From NCBI GenBank assembly GCA_032718475.1, contig JAUCBJ010006720.1:1-64000 (forward strand): 64,000 nucleotides of DNA, given 5' to 3'. This DNA is from Nemertoderma westbladi (taxonomy: Eukaryota > Xenacoelomorpha > Nemertodermatida > Nemertodermatidae). The position numbers and the translations under genes were made by a program. Of the stretch, positions 11,701-26,700 are shown in pieces (position 1 is the first letter of the stretch; every line of letters begins with the position of its first letter). The notes under the pieces were generated by a model. The model was not told where the DNA came from and did not search any database. It saw only the letters and a list, made by a program, of their open reading frames with translations.

Positions 11701-14700
11701 TTTACAAATATTCATCGACTCCATTGTAATGTGCACTCCTACATCGGTAGTTACCGAATTAGTTTCCAGGGCAACAGGAGTGTGTCGAATAATTGAACCA
11801 TTTTAAAATCCATTAGGCTGATATAATATAGAACTTATCTACCAAACGGGGGTATATAAGATAACCTCGCCCAACGGACTTTTCGACGTAAAAACCATCG
11901 TCAGCAAAAAATTGACTGACCCGATATACAGTGGTCACTGTTGTGGTTTCCAAACTAAAACAATTTTACGCGGGGTAGCTCAGTTGGTTGAGGGCCGGTC
12001 CTGCAATCTATTAGATGTAGGTTCGAGCCCCGGCAAGGACCAGGTCCCTTCCCTTTCATGGGTGAATAAAATGAGTCAGTTATAATTACTGCGCCAAAAC
12101 TTCCTTCGGGTCGCCCCCACTTCGGTCGACTGTTCGCTTTTTTGAAATTACACATAAAATCAATAGAGCGACACCAATTTTATTACGCGCGCGAAAATTA
12201 TTCGTGTGACCTTTTTGTTTAGTCGAAATTATGAAAAGTTGTATTGTATAATTTTTGACGTCAGTTACCATATTGGATACGACATATAGTTATATATAAA
12301 AATATATATAAAAAGAGATATAAAAATTATCGTGCCACAGGCAACTGTAAATTTTATCAATTCCCCATTGAATCTCAACATATAGAGTAATTAATTAAAT
12401 TCTTTGGGAACATCACTAATAACCAGACTTAAGATATGAAAGCATTGGCTGAAAGTAAGATCAGGTCTTTTTGTGTCTTTTTCGTCGATAGTTTCGTTTA
12501 CAGCCAGCTTGCTGGCTTTTCCTAGTATGTATAAATATATGATCCAAAAATAATGATAGTTTTTGGGCATTAACAAGGTAATATAGAATCCAATATAATT
12601 GTTCGGATTGACTGCAAATCGAATAACTCGATTATCAGAATCGGCTATGCTATTAAATTAACTAAAAAAACTATATAACTATTATTTATTTATTAAATTA
12701 TTAATTATTTATTAATTGATGGCATTTCTTACTATGCAAGTGACACATCTTTTAATAATACTGGAAACTAATGGTAATTATGGTAAGTACCGGACTACAG
12801 GGACTGAATTTTCTAACCCAAACATAAAATCTCGAATTTCTGTTAGATTATCAAAACTAATCACAATTTTAACATAACAGATTCCGATCTGTCACATATT
12901 GTACAACTGGTGATATATTTTTAACCCTTAGCAAATAAAGATGGCCATCCATTATAGGTATCTGTCCATAGATATGGTAGTTTATAGACTATGTCTAAAA
13001 AAAGTTGCCCCATTTAGCAACCTGAAATCACGTTCAGGGAAAACCATGAAGGTCATTCATATATTTATATAGCAGATATATATTAAGCAACCTATTTACT
13101 AGAATGTAGATAGATATACCAAAGTTAAGGTGTAGCCTTCTAGTAAATATAACACGGAGGTTATCGCAATTATACAACTTCAAAATATGTGCACAAAAAA
13201 ATACGACAAATATAAATTATATAATAATAATAATATCAATTCAATACTTTAAATAATGTTACAACATATAATTATTATTTAAAAACCTAAATGGTAACCA
13301 TGAATAGATCCAAATGAGAAATACAAGAGGAAGTTAATTTCGACAACAAAACTACGATCTGATAAATTCCCCCAACACGGAGGGATTTAAGGAAATGCAT
13401 TTTTCTACACTACGATGGATGAGTATATTGGTTGATCGTGAATCCCCGGTTGCATTCTGATACTCCCGAAATTCGGTGACCCCGAAAAAATCTCAAAACT
13501 ACAATTAAATTTAATTTAAAAAAAAATGAACTACATATTTACTGAGCTTTTCTCGCTCCAATAAAAAATTAAATAAATAATGAAATTTATTGTTTAACGG
13601 TTATAATAAAAATCATAAATAGTAATTAATTAGTTATTGTTAAGTAGCAAAAACAAACGACACTAAAAGGATAATTCAATTTCTGTCCAGGATAAGTTGT
13701 AATTGGAGACGAAAATAAATAGTAAACAGTTAAGTCAAATTTTGAAATACAAACATAATGGAATTTGGGGACGGCGCAGGTTTACGGGGATCTGACCTAC
13801 CGGATCGGTATTGATCTCCCCCCCGCTTGGTGTTGGGCCCTTTAGAGTGGTGCAATTTGTACTTTGTGCTATAAGGTGTTTTATATCTACTTTATTTTCT
13901 AATATACGGATTTCTCATTTACCTATGCAAATAATGGAATTTTACTAACTTCAACACCGAAAAACTATAGGTAGATAATTATTTGTTTCAGTTGGAGAAG
14001 GCCGCGGGCTTTTCAAAAATGATAAAAAGCAAGTTGCAAAAAGTGAAACAATTTAAAAGCGCAGAATTTCATCCTCTATATTATATATGTTTTTTTGATA
14101 AAAGATTTACTCCAGTGACTAGGTAATTCGTCGCATGCGCGAAAAACTTTGATATGTTTGTTGGCATACATTTCGAACCTGTAAAGACATAAACATTTTA
14201 TTGAGAAATAACAGAGATAAGGGCGTTCCAAATTGCCGATATTGGCTGTAGTAATAATATATATACAAAAAGTTAAAAAAAAGTAAAATAAAAAGTATAA
14301 ACAATTCACCATCATTTAGACAATTTTTAAATAAACTTATTTTTATAGATAATTTTTAAATAAACTTATTTTGATATGTTTAATTACAGATCGAGTGCAG
14401 ATTAGAAAAACAAGAGATTTGTTTAATGTCATTATCTAAGCCAATATATTTAAATTGAATTCAGACAGATTTGTAATCTTCCTAAAGCGTTCGGAACCGA
14501 GGGCAACTAAATTCACTATTATTTTAGTGAACATCAAAGGGAAGTTTTTGAGTAAATCGGTTTCCTTATAAATTATAATTAACGAATCGTTTAAAAATAT
14601 AATATTCCAAACAGATAGAAAAACCCTGTTGATAATTCAGCACTTTCTAATGAAAAAAACGCGTCGTCGGTTAATTTATTGACAGTTAATGCAAACTGGG

Positions 14701-17700
14701 ATCACGATTGTGAGATTAAGTACAACACTGCGCGCTGCACAGTTTGTACAAGACGGACAGGTTAGATGAAGTATTCAAATAATATACACAAATAGTATTA
14801 AATTAATAATAATACTAAACCACCTGATAGCTCCAATCGCATTAAAACGATAAATAATTTCTGCATTTTGAGTATAAAATATTCATACACATACAGACTT
14901 ACCGGTATACATACAGACTTACCGGTATACATGTATAAGTACTAAGTCACCATTTAAAGGTAATCTTATATATTTATAATAATATTATAATATCCGCATC
15001 TGTAAAGACGAAACAATGGAAAATCGTTATCACTCAAGGCCAACAAAAAGTAATAAAATCATTAACACATTGAATAATTATTTATTATAAACCCACCAAA
15101 AAAACTGCGCAACCGAGTCGTTAAACACAGAAGAACTGCGGGTGGGGGTCAGGAAAACTTACATTATTAATCCCAATATTGTTTTATGTTGATTTGCTAA
15201 AAACCTGACATATTTTTAACGCATTAGTTTTAACACTAATAACTAATTATTATATAACTAATAATAAATGATAATTTTGACAATAACATTTAATCACTGT
15301 TTGTTTTAATACACCAGTTATTGGATACAGATTGCACTTCCTCCAATATATAAAGCATACTGCACAATCACAAAACTAAAAGGAAGATGTAACATTTAAC
15401 TTCGGCTTTGCCTTTAACAATTACTAATTATATATAACAGGATAATATTATATAATATTATCAAGTATATAATTATTATATACTTACAGATTTATTATAT
15501 ATTCGATTCAATGTCTATATTTATAGCTATATATATTTTGTTTTCCAATATAGTTAATGTTGGGTTGGGGTTAGTTATAGTGATAGTGTTAAATATGAAT
15601 TCATTAAACATGGAAAAACTAATTTATACAGAAAATTAGCAAATCAACTTGAAAACAAAATGCGATACTTTTCCTGACTGACCAGAAACCTCCTGATACC
15701 ACGTTACTGAGACACCATCACTGCTTCATTGTGTCTCCATTGTATATAATTAAGAGTTTCTGTCCTTCAGTGCACATCATGCAAACTCAAAACATACTTT
15801 ATATATATAAACAGGCGTTCTAGGAAGGGTGATAGAATTAGCACAATGGGTATGGTAGATTACTAACATAGGAAGTCCATTCCACGTGGGAATGTTAGCG
15901 ATGGTAGCCGCGGGAAACCTAATCCGACGCTTATCAAACAAAACATTTGGGTAACGAGAGAAACCGAACGGTTAACCGATAAAAATAGAGAAAAGTTGTA
16001 AATTAATTCAAATCATTAAAACAACCATTACGAGACACAATGATAACCTCAGCATCAGTTGTGAAGGAAACTGTAAAGCAGACATAACTGGCCAAATTTC
16101 AACAACCTGGGAATATTACGATGGAGTTTATTAAAAATGTAATAAACCTGGTTTCGATAAAATCAATGATTTTAACTAAACTGGTATTAATTAATATTAT
16201 CTTTCCTGGACAAACGCCATGCCATGCATAACGGCGTTATTATAGATCAAACCTCCGCTAGGCGTAAAGTAAAGGAACGCGGCGCGAGTTAGAACGGTTA
16301 CTAGGTCGGTTAGTCTGACGTCACGGTCACTACGTTAACCAATAATTTATTAAAGAGGAAAAATCATCATCAAAATAAATTAAATTGCGTAAAAAAATGG
16401 AAAATTTACAACGTGGCGTCACAATGTTTCAGGTTAAACCAAAAGTAAACCGAGTGTTTCTGCTGTTAGTAACTAGGGGATCTGGGATGTTAGGAGGAGG
16501 GGGTTTGTTTGAACCGGGGGATAGTGGGGGGCGGGTAGATGGAGGGGGTTTCTACCAAGGAGGAAGGCACAGTGGAGGAGAGCGAGGTGTGGTGGTAGCC
16601 GGAATCCCGCTGCCAATCGGCCGAGTTCGAGGGGATTGAATCGACGGAGGGAGCGCTCGGGAGCGAGAAACCGAATTCTACGCGCTCCGATTCGGCGGGG
16701 TAGCCGCCGCCCGCGCCGCCGCCGTTGTTGTGCGACTCCGGGTAGTAGCCGGAGTTAGTCGGCGGCGATGCGTAGACCTCGCGACGAGACAACTGGCCAC
16801 GGAGGCGGGCCACCTCCGCCTCCAACTCAGAGTTGCGTCGCGTCAACTCGGCGAGTTTCATGTTGATCACTTCGAGTTCCTCGCGGATAGCGTACGCGAG
16901 ATGCGTCTTGACGAGGTCCAGCGCCTCGTTAATCTTGGATCCCACCGCGTTCTCCAGCTCGCTGCCGAGGTCAGCGCTCGCGGGGTCGTACATCTTACCC
17001 TCGTAGTCCAACCAGGAGGGGTTCGGGGAGCGGAGAACCTCCGGCGCTGCAGGCGGGACCTCATGGAAGTCGGGGGCCCTCGCGGGGACAACGGACCCCG
17101 ATCCCACGCTGCTGCTCTCGCTCCCGGAGACGCTCATGTGCGGGGCAGCCAACGCCGTCCCATACGCGGGCTGCCGTTTCTCTTTCTCTGAGTCGATAAA
17201 ATCGACACAAGTCCAGCGTCCACGATTCAACTCTTGATTTGCGTCGATTTTAACGACTCGAAATCTCGAGTTACTTCCGTTGGTTCCGGGTATAAAGTTA
17301 ACTCTACCGGTAGCCGGTTTACTCTCGGCCGAATGCACTGTCGTTACCGGGACTACCGTGTCCTTTACGTCGTCTACATCGTCGCAACTTTCGTAATCGT
17401 CACCGTTAGTTTGGCTCGGGCTGCCCCGATTCTGGGTGACGCTCTTTATATGGAATTTGGGTTTCATGTTGGAGTTTTGTATTCTTGTGGGTCCACCGGA
17501 TTGGTGTCTGGCTCCATCCGTTGGGATTCTGGACCTTGGGGATAGATCATCAGACCGACCGTAGTCCGTCATAACCTCTCGTGTTTAATAGGCCTCTCGA
17601 GATACTAAATCCACATTATCAGGTTATATGACCTTCATATTAACGATACTGCGATAGTCCTACACAAATGGAGAAGATTTCAGGAATACCGGTAGGCCTA

Positions 17701-20700
17701 CAGGATTATGACAATAAACTTATGGAACAATTTCACAAACTATGTCTGTCTGTATGTGAGTCTCAGTCGGTAGCAAGGGTCTAGAGAGCGGTAGATCACC
17801 ACGTGAATATGGAATAGGCCTACTTGACATACAATACAGCAATAAGGCAGTAAGGCAACCGGCCGTCAGACGGTAGCACGTTGTCCAGTTGTCTCTTACT
17901 GACAGCCGCATTAAAACCGGTGTTCCAGGGGAATCTGGCCCCGTCAGCTGGTCAGCCCGTGCCCCACAGGCAGGCAGGCCAAGTGGCAAGGGTGCAAAAT
18001 TCCACAAAATTTATTGGATTCGAGTTTCATGACTCCATTGACTTAGGGCTGTAGGGTTAGAGTTACATGACATTTTTCGGTTCGACGAATCTGTACAAAA
18101 AAGTAAAAAAAAATACAATATAATACAGTAATATACCGGGAGTACAAAAGAGTACAATAAAGTGCAAAAATAGTACAAAAGTGTGCAGAAATAGTACAAA
18201 CGAGTGAGAAACGCATAAAAACGTGTAGGCCTATACCAGTCTGCCAGTGTAGTATAATACTGTAATAGTATACGGTACCGGTACACTGATACACTTGCAC
18301 TTATACTAGGATGGCTAAAACGTCTGTCCTTGTCTGATCTGATCTGATCTGACGGTATCTGACACTTGTTCCACCTTGGTTCAGTTCAGAGCGCACCTTG
18401 GTGTAGTGGTTATATTGAATTCACATCTCTCGGAGGTTGTGGGTTCAACCCCGGCATGGGGCCAAGGTAGTTTTCGTTTCGGCACGAATGTTTTGAAGGG
18501 TTTAGCGAGGCATCTCTGCCTTGCATCCTTAAATGGTAGCTAAATGAGTACTGGACTTTCTGCCTATGTCAGCATGTGAAGTTTCCCCGGTATTCCCCTT
18601 AAACCCGGGGGGGGGGGGGGGTGTCAATATAATACTTCCCGCTCTGAAACTAACGATACTAACTAAAAGACTAACTGAAACGAACTAAACGGAATTCAAA
18701 TAAAATAAGCTAGAAATTTTAAATTTGTTTTTAGCGGCTGGTGCCAAATTTTGGTGTCGGTCCATGTGAAGAACAAAGACTGAAAGAATACCGCCCATGT
18801 GAAGAATACCCAGGGTTGGCAACCAATGGTTTTTCTCACCATTGGTTTTTTCAGCCATTCCAGCGTAACGGTCGTGACATTCCGCATGGGTTTCCGGTAT
18901 TAATGAGTATTCTAAGGGCACATGGAAGAATGATATTGAAAAGATATTACTATGATATGATCCTAAGATATGGACCTTTAATAAAATCGAAACCGCACTG
19001 GAATACATTACGTTTTATTGATTGTATTCCAGTTTAAAGTTGGCGTAACGGTCGTGACTGAAATGGACAAGCTTTTTAGAGACTCCTACACATTACAAAT
19101 TTCTATCGAATTTACTGTACTTATTTAGCGTTACTTATGTCAGACTAACATGTTAATAGATAGAGTTTAAAATGAAATTAACTGTATGGCAATATAATAT
19201 CATTAGAGAATGTGGCAATCAATTAACCAGCGTAACGGTTGTGACATAGTTTCGTAACGGTTGTGACATTATCGATTTTTACATAAATCTGAATTTCAAA
19301 AAATGGTAAGGTATTAGAGTTAGGTATTGCTATCGATTTCAGGCAGGTTTTCTTGTACGCTGATTTTAATGGAAGGCTTTTTACATTCCGCAATTGAACA
19401 CATCTACCATTTTTGGTGCTAAAATGAAAAGTGCAAGTAACCAGCATTTTTCAAATTAATGAAAACAACTAGACTTGTAGGAATGGTGTTTATTTCAATT
19501 ACATACAGGTTTACTGGTGCGCCGATTTCAATGGAAGGCTTTTGAAATTCCGCAGTTGAACACATCTGCGATTTTTGGTGAGAAAATGAAAAGTGCAAGT
19601 AACCAGCATTTTTCAAATTAGTGAAAACAACTAGAATTGTAGGAATGGTGTTTATTTCAATTACATACAGGTTTTCTGGTGCGCTGGCTGATTTCAATGG
19701 AAGGCTTTTTAAATTCCGCAGTTGAACACACCTACCATTTTTGTGCTAAAATGAAAAGTGCAAGTAACCAGCATTTTTCAAATTAGTGAAAACAATAAGA
19801 ATTGTAGGAAAGGTATTTATTTCAATTATATAAAGGGTTTCTGGTACGCCGATTTCAATGGAAGGCTTTTAAAATTCCGCAGTCAGGCAGTTGAACGCAC
19901 CTACTGACCTACCATTTTTGGTGCTAAAATGAAAAGTGCAAGTAACCAGCATTTTTAAAATTAGTTCAAACAAGTAGAATTGCAGGAATGGCTGAATGGT
20001 GCTTATTTCAATTACATACAGGTTTTCTGGTACGCCGATTTCAATGGAAGGCTTTTTAATTCCGCAGTTGAACACATCTACTGACCTACCATTTTTGGTG
20101 CTAAAATGAAAAGTGCAAGTAACCAGCATTTTTCAAATTAGTGAAAACAACTAGAATTGTACGAATGGTGTTTCTTTCTCTATTACATACAGTTTTCCTG
20201 CTGTTCTGGTACGCCGATTTCAATGGAAGGCTTTTTAAATTCCGCAGTTGACTGGTTGAACATACCTTCCATTTTTGGTGCTGAAATGAAAAGTGCAAGT
20301 AAACTCTTCGTTCTCAAGTAAAATGTTCTATGTAGTATTGTAAGCTGATATTTTGGTTATTATGTGTACTACCTGATTACAGTATAATTATAATTACATC
20401 CCACTGCAGCAGTGGTATCATAAATGATACAAATTAATTTATACTGTATAATAATGATTGCCAAGGTTTGTCATTTGTGTCACAACCGTTACGGTCATAA
20501 GTGCTGTTATGGCACATTATAGGTTAAGAAGAAACCTTTGTACACCCAATATTACAATTATCACTTTGTGTGGAATCATATTCCAAAATGTAATCTAAAT
20601 CACTAAATGGAGAGTAAAAAAGACGACCTTTCGCTCCTTGAATTATACATGCTATGCTAATATTCCCATTTCCCACATGTTAATGTCACGACCGTTACGC

Positions 20701-23700
20701 TGATTACTACAACTGGAACATATAGTCAAGTTAAACTATATGACTCAAACAATTGATACGAACCACCTAACGATAGATATAAAAGATTATAACCATTACT
20801 GCCGGGGATCTGGAGATATTGGAAAAACTTGTTCTTCAGCGTAACGGTCGTGACATATTTTCCATCCACTCATTACAATGCTATTAGAAAAATATTTATT
20901 GGTTGTACATTATTTAACCGACATGGTTAATTACTATATACATATAAGATTCTGAAAAACATATGGCATTGCCAGTTTGGTAATGATCATGCCATTTTGG
21001 TTTGTATGTAATTAATGCCAAAAATATTGAATTTTTGGCATTTTTTAAATCACATTTTGCGGACGCCTTAAAAAAAATTGGCTAGGGTTATGGAACATTT
21101 GAAAACAGTTTTATGAAGCACAATATGTGTGCTACACACTCAATACAAAAGAAATTCATTTCTAAGTACTTTCATTTTTCACCAAAAGGTTTACTTTTGC
21201 TTGGAATGGCTGTTTTATGGTTTTTTATGGTTTTTCATAAAATTTTACAATTAACACTGTAAATAATATAAAGCAAACTGGTAGTCGCGTTTCTATTTCA
21301 TTTTGCACTGTCAGACTGTTAGAATGAAAAAATTTCGAACACTTTGAGTTTTGCTCGCGTTTCTTTTTCATTTTGCACTGTCTGACTGTTACATGTACTA
21401 TGTACAGATGTAGAATGAAAAAATTTCGCTCACTTTGAGTTTTGCTCTCGTTTCTTTTTTTTTTTATTTTGCACTGTTAGAAGGAAACAATTTCGCTCAC
21501 TTATGAGTTTTGCTCGCGAGTCTTTATCTTATCATTTTGCACTGTTCAGCTGTTAGATTAGAATGAACAAATTTCTCTCACTTTGAGTTTTGCTCGCGTT
21601 TCTTTTTCATCTGTTCATTTTGCAATGTTAATGAAAAGGTTTTGCTCGCTTTGCTGGCATATGTCTGTATGTTTCTCGTTTACATTGTTAAAATGTGGTC
21701 AGGTGGTGTGTGCGTTTTTTTCGGTGCATGCGCGGTATATTGTCCAATATTGCGCGGCTGAAAAATTGTGCGCAGGCGTTGTGCACGGTTCAGTGGTGGT
21801 TTGCAGCCTGGCGTGCAGTGGAGCAGTGCAGACGTCTGGACGTGGGTATGTATTTTTACGTTGTATGTTGTATGTTGTTAGTATTTTGTCACATGCTGCA
21901 TGGGACATGGGCTGATGGGTTGGATGAGAGTAAGGACAGAACAGAACAGCAGAAGAAACGCTTCAAACCAGCATACTGTATGTGGCCTTATTCAGTTATT
22001 CCAGTATTTTGTTCTATCTGTCTATTGCTGTATTGGGCAAGCGCAAGGGTTGTAGTGTCAGACTGTTGTACGTAGGCCCTACATTTGTATGTATTGCTGT
22101 ATTGGATTTAATTAAACCACAGAAAAACCATAAAAAACCGAAAAAAACCATAAAAAACCAAACAATAAAACCAAAACCAAAAATTTTTTTTCAAAAAACC
22201 ATGGTTTTTGCCATCCCTGAGAATACCAGGATTTCACTTTTCGGTCGACTTTTATTGGAATTTTATATTTGAAGATTTTAATTCTTTTTTAATTTATCTT
22301 TATTGAGTGTATTATAGAGCTTATTCAGCCCCCGCTCAATGCGTGGCTCGCCCCACAATCTGACAATGCTTTGTTTTATTTTGCACATCATGTGCGCAGT
22401 ATTAGTACGTTTGAACGACACCAGCCAAACAATCCTGAAATCAGATAGAAACTGATAAAAATTGTTACCGGTACCGGTATAGCAGTATTGTTAGGCCTAC
22501 TGTTACTTACTGGGCCTACTGTTAGTATACCGGTACTGTACTGTCATGGCACAATTAAATTTCATTGAGATTGGGAAACTTATCGAGACTAAGGAGCGCG
22601 CTATTGAGTTTGCACAAAGCGTGGAACTTCTCCCCCGAACTCTACAAACCAAATGGGCACCCAACCTTACGTCTTTGTCCTTTTCAGCCATTTCCGGGTT
22701 GTACTGCGCAATCTAAAATTACGCTGGTGAAGGACAGGGGATTCATGTGGCTTGTTTGGCGTTGTTCCGGTGCTAATAAGCACAAGCTGACAAGCGAACT
22801 GCACGTTCTGGAACGTGGTTTGAGAAGAGTCGATTCGCAGTGTGAATGTTGGCATAACAAACGCCACCAACCCGTGGTCTGCTACCAATGAAACAGGGCC
22901 CTACCGTACTTACATGAAACCGTCAACCATTTGGTCGAGTGGGTGAGAGCGACAAGCACCCACACTCAACGTATAGAGTCGATGTGGGGCTACTTAAAGA
23001 GGTCAGTCATCCGCAATAATAAATGCACAACGCCACAACTTATTGCTGGCCACCTGGCGCCTGGCAGAATTTCGGTGGAGACTTTTAAATCGCAACCGAC
23101 CTTTCTCAAATCTCCTTGCACATTTCAAACATTAGGCCTACTGCCCTTGCTGAATCCTGAATGTATACATACCTTAACCAACCCAAACGGCCCTTTTCAG
23201 GGCTAACTACAGAACTACCTACCTGACTGCCTGACAACTGTACGACCTGACTTAACCAACCCAAACTGCAAACGGCCCTTTTCAAGGCCAACATATGAAA
23301 TAAACAATCGTATCGCAACAGCATTATTACTGTATTAGCTTGTCAGCTCGTAATATTATTTTAAATAATGTTTGCCATGTGTGGCGTGTGCCCCTCTAGA
23401 TGATTTGAATTACACTTGTAGGCTGCCTATATACATGTTTTGCAAGCGTCTCTCACTAGTTTGTACTATTTTTGTACTCTTGTATTTTTTTGTACTTTTT
23501 TTACAGATTCGTCGGACCCAGATTTTTAATTACGGTCTATCTCGATAATTACGATTATCTCAACATTTATATGTGTATAATTTGTGTATTTGTGTTATTT
23601 GTTGTTAAAGTTTGTTAAATTCGATTATTCATTGTTAGATTATATTTGCTACATTCGAGCCCATGTTAATGACCATAAAAAACATTATATGGATTGTTAT

Positions 23701-26700
23701 TTGATCCATATACAGTTTTTTATGGCCATTGCGTTTTTAAACCCGTTTTTAAAACACAAAAATTATCCGAAGTCACCCCATTTGGGGGTATAATTCGGCT
23801 TAACTACTAACAAAATGTATTACCCAAGTAAATGGCTGAATGGGGTGACTTCGACATTTCTTGAGGTCAAAAAAAACACCATAAATGGCATGCTTCACTA
23901 ATTCTGTAATTGAAATTGAAGGCAGAAAGGTGGATAACACAATGCTGCAATGCTGAACCTCGCATCTGCAATATTACAATAAAACAGTAAAAACACAGGC
24001 AGACAGGTTATGGCTTTCCTATGGTCAGATAAAATTTGACCCTATCTGCCTATGGTCAGGTTAAAAAAATTATTGAGACCTGGTATGATCATGATCTTCT
24101 GAGTTGCAGTAACACTAAGGGTTCCTAACACTCGGGTCCCCAATGCGACAAGGTGAGCTGACTGCCTTGGCAGATAAGCTTTCTCTTAGCGCAGTGGGTA
24201 TTCAAGAGCACGGAATGCAGACTGGACAGACTGATGAGGTTCTGATTATGGACATGGGGGGCGGTTGGCGACTCGCCCTCGCGTCAGCAGATGATAGTGG
24301 CAATGGTGGAATTGGTCTATTGATGAATCCAACTGCACATGCAGCATTGGACAAAATAGACCAAATCTCTAACCGCATCATCCGTTGCCACTTCTCATGT
24401 TCTGGAAGACTGGCTAAGAAGTTTCCTAAGGTGGTTCTGATTGTGTGCTACTCTCCAACTAGTGTTGCCCCTGTAGAGGAGGTGGAAAATTTCTACCACA
24501 ATCTACAAGCAGCTACTGATGGAGTGGATCAGCATGCATTCTTAACATTCCTGGGAGACTTTAATGCAAGTCTGCATCAATCACCTACATCGCCCTGGGT
24601 CTATAGCAATAGTGTTAACCGAAATTCTGTCCATCTTCAGGATTTTATCTCTGGAAATGGATTGTTTTCGGCTGGAACCCAGTTCAAGAAGCGAACTGGA
24701 AAGCTATGGAATCATAGTGGACCCAGTGGTCACAAGTCCCAGATAGACCATATTCTGTTTCGCAGGAAATACAGGAGCTCTATACAAGACTGTAATGCAT
24801 TTACACTTCGACCCTTCTCCAGTGATCACCGCCTTATTGTGGCCAAGGTAAGACTTTTAGTCTGCGTGCTAGCAGAACAACGAAATCTGCCTTGCCGCGG
24901 CATGACTGGTCCTCTCTGTTGCAACAGCCAAGTGTGAGATCCAGCTTCACACTACAGCTGAACAACAGGTATGAGGCTCTTGCCTCTGAGGCGGCAGATC
25001 ACTGTGAGGGCTATACTGCCTTTACAGAAGCAGTTAAGTTAGCAGCTGCAGAAACAGTTCCTGTATACCCTCGAAACAGGAAAAGGGCCCCCTGGACTGA
25101 CAACAAAATTCAGAAGTGCCGAAATGACCTTCATAAGGCGCAGAAAGAGTCCCGACTCAAACAGACTACAGCGGCTAAGAATGCAGTTAAGGCTGCATCT
25201 AGGTCCCTGAACATGCAGTACTCTGCTAATCTACAGGAGCTAATAAATCAACAGGTTGATGCCATCAATGATGCTGATGACAGCAGGCAATCGATCAATC
25301 TGCTTACTGGGCGGAAAAGCCAACCAACCACCAAGGTTAAGGCTGAATCACCAGCCGATCGCCTCAATGGTTGGAAAGCCCACTTTGAAAAGCTCCTCAA
25401 TAATGACAGGGTATTGCCTGATAACTTTATAGAAGTAAAAGTGTCTGAGTCTGTACTCCCAGATATTCCCATTGGCGATATCTCCTTTGCAGAAGTGAAG
25501 GCTGCTGCAAAGAGCATTAAGACCAATCGTGCCAGTGGAGTAGATGGAGTTCCCCCTGAGGTCTTTAAAATACCTGAGTGTTTAAAGCTCATCTATCCCA
25601 TCATAGTAGACATGTACCGAACAACAAGAGTCCCACAAGAAATGAAAACAAATAAGTTGGTGCCAGTTCCCAAGAAGGGCAACCTAACACTCTATGGTTC
25701 TTTTCGGGGAATCTCATTGATCTCGATTGCTGCAAAGCTATACAATAGGATTCTATTAAATCGCATCAGGGATCCCACTGAGAGACTGCTCCGTGGAAAT
25801 CAGAATGGGTTCCGTAAAGGTCGTGGGACCATGGAGCCCATTTTGGCACTTAGAAGGATAATTGAAGAGTTATCAAAAAAGAAAGACAGGCATCTGGCTG
25901 TTATCTTTGTTGACTTCTTCAAGGCCTTTGATTCAGTCTCTCGCTCACGTATGTTCAGCATACTTTCATTATATGGGATTCCTGATGAAACTATTGCAGC
26001 AATCAGATCAGTATACGATGGTTCGACAACATTTGTGTCTACTGTTGACGGTGACACAACCATTTGAAGTGTTATGGGGCGTCCTCCAAGGAGACACACT
26101 TGCACCATTCTTGTTCATTATTGTGGTTGACTATGTTCTACGCATGTCCTTAGATCATTATAATGATGATGGGGTGATGATAACTCCACCTACTGGCTCC
26201 AGAAGTCGAGGAAATCCTGCCAAGTACCTAACTGATTTAGACTTTGCTGATGACTTAGGAGTACTCTCAGAATCATTAGAGGGAGCCCAACGGCTCCTCA
26301 GCTCATTAGAACATGCTGCTTCTAGTATTGGTCTTTTTATTAACTCCAGAAAGACCAAAATTCTGACAGTTAACTTTGAAAGTCCTCAACAAGTCTCTGA
26401 TCGGATGAGCATAAGCTCAAAGGATGGTATGCTTGAGCATGTGGACGACTTCTGTTACCTGGGATCATGGATCCGGAAGTCAGGTGAGGACCTTCGAATA
26501 CGTAAGGGAAAGGCATGGGCAGCTTGAATAGGCTTTCCAGGATTTGGAAGTCACCGAGAGTTAATCGGAAACTTAAGGTCCGATTATTTAGAGCAGCAGT
26601 AGTTCCAGTACTCCTCTATGGGAGTCCATGCTGGGCTCTAACTGCTGAGGACACCAAATCTCTGGATGGCACATTCACAAGAATGATACGCCGGGTTCAT

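Larger units (their letters stand above)
18811..22219. mobile_element. Non-autonomous hAT element, 3.4 kb
   Basis: The ends CAGGGTTGGCAA and TTGCCATCCCTG are inverted repeats of hAT type. An 8-bp target duplication AGAATACC flanks it exactly (18803-18810 and 22220-22227). No transposase frame is present. The interior holds six tandem units of about 165-175 bp (19345-20300), a second tandem set (21285-21640) and at least seven copies in both orientations of a CGTAACGGTCGTGAC-like motif. Confidence 0.9.

Noticed and set aside
11968-12045. Functional tRNA gene
   Set aside because: A and B boxes are present, but the acceptor stem does not pair and no matching anticodon arm is seen; a SINE head fits better. 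The same reasoning applies at 18.4, 27.3 and 39.4 kb.
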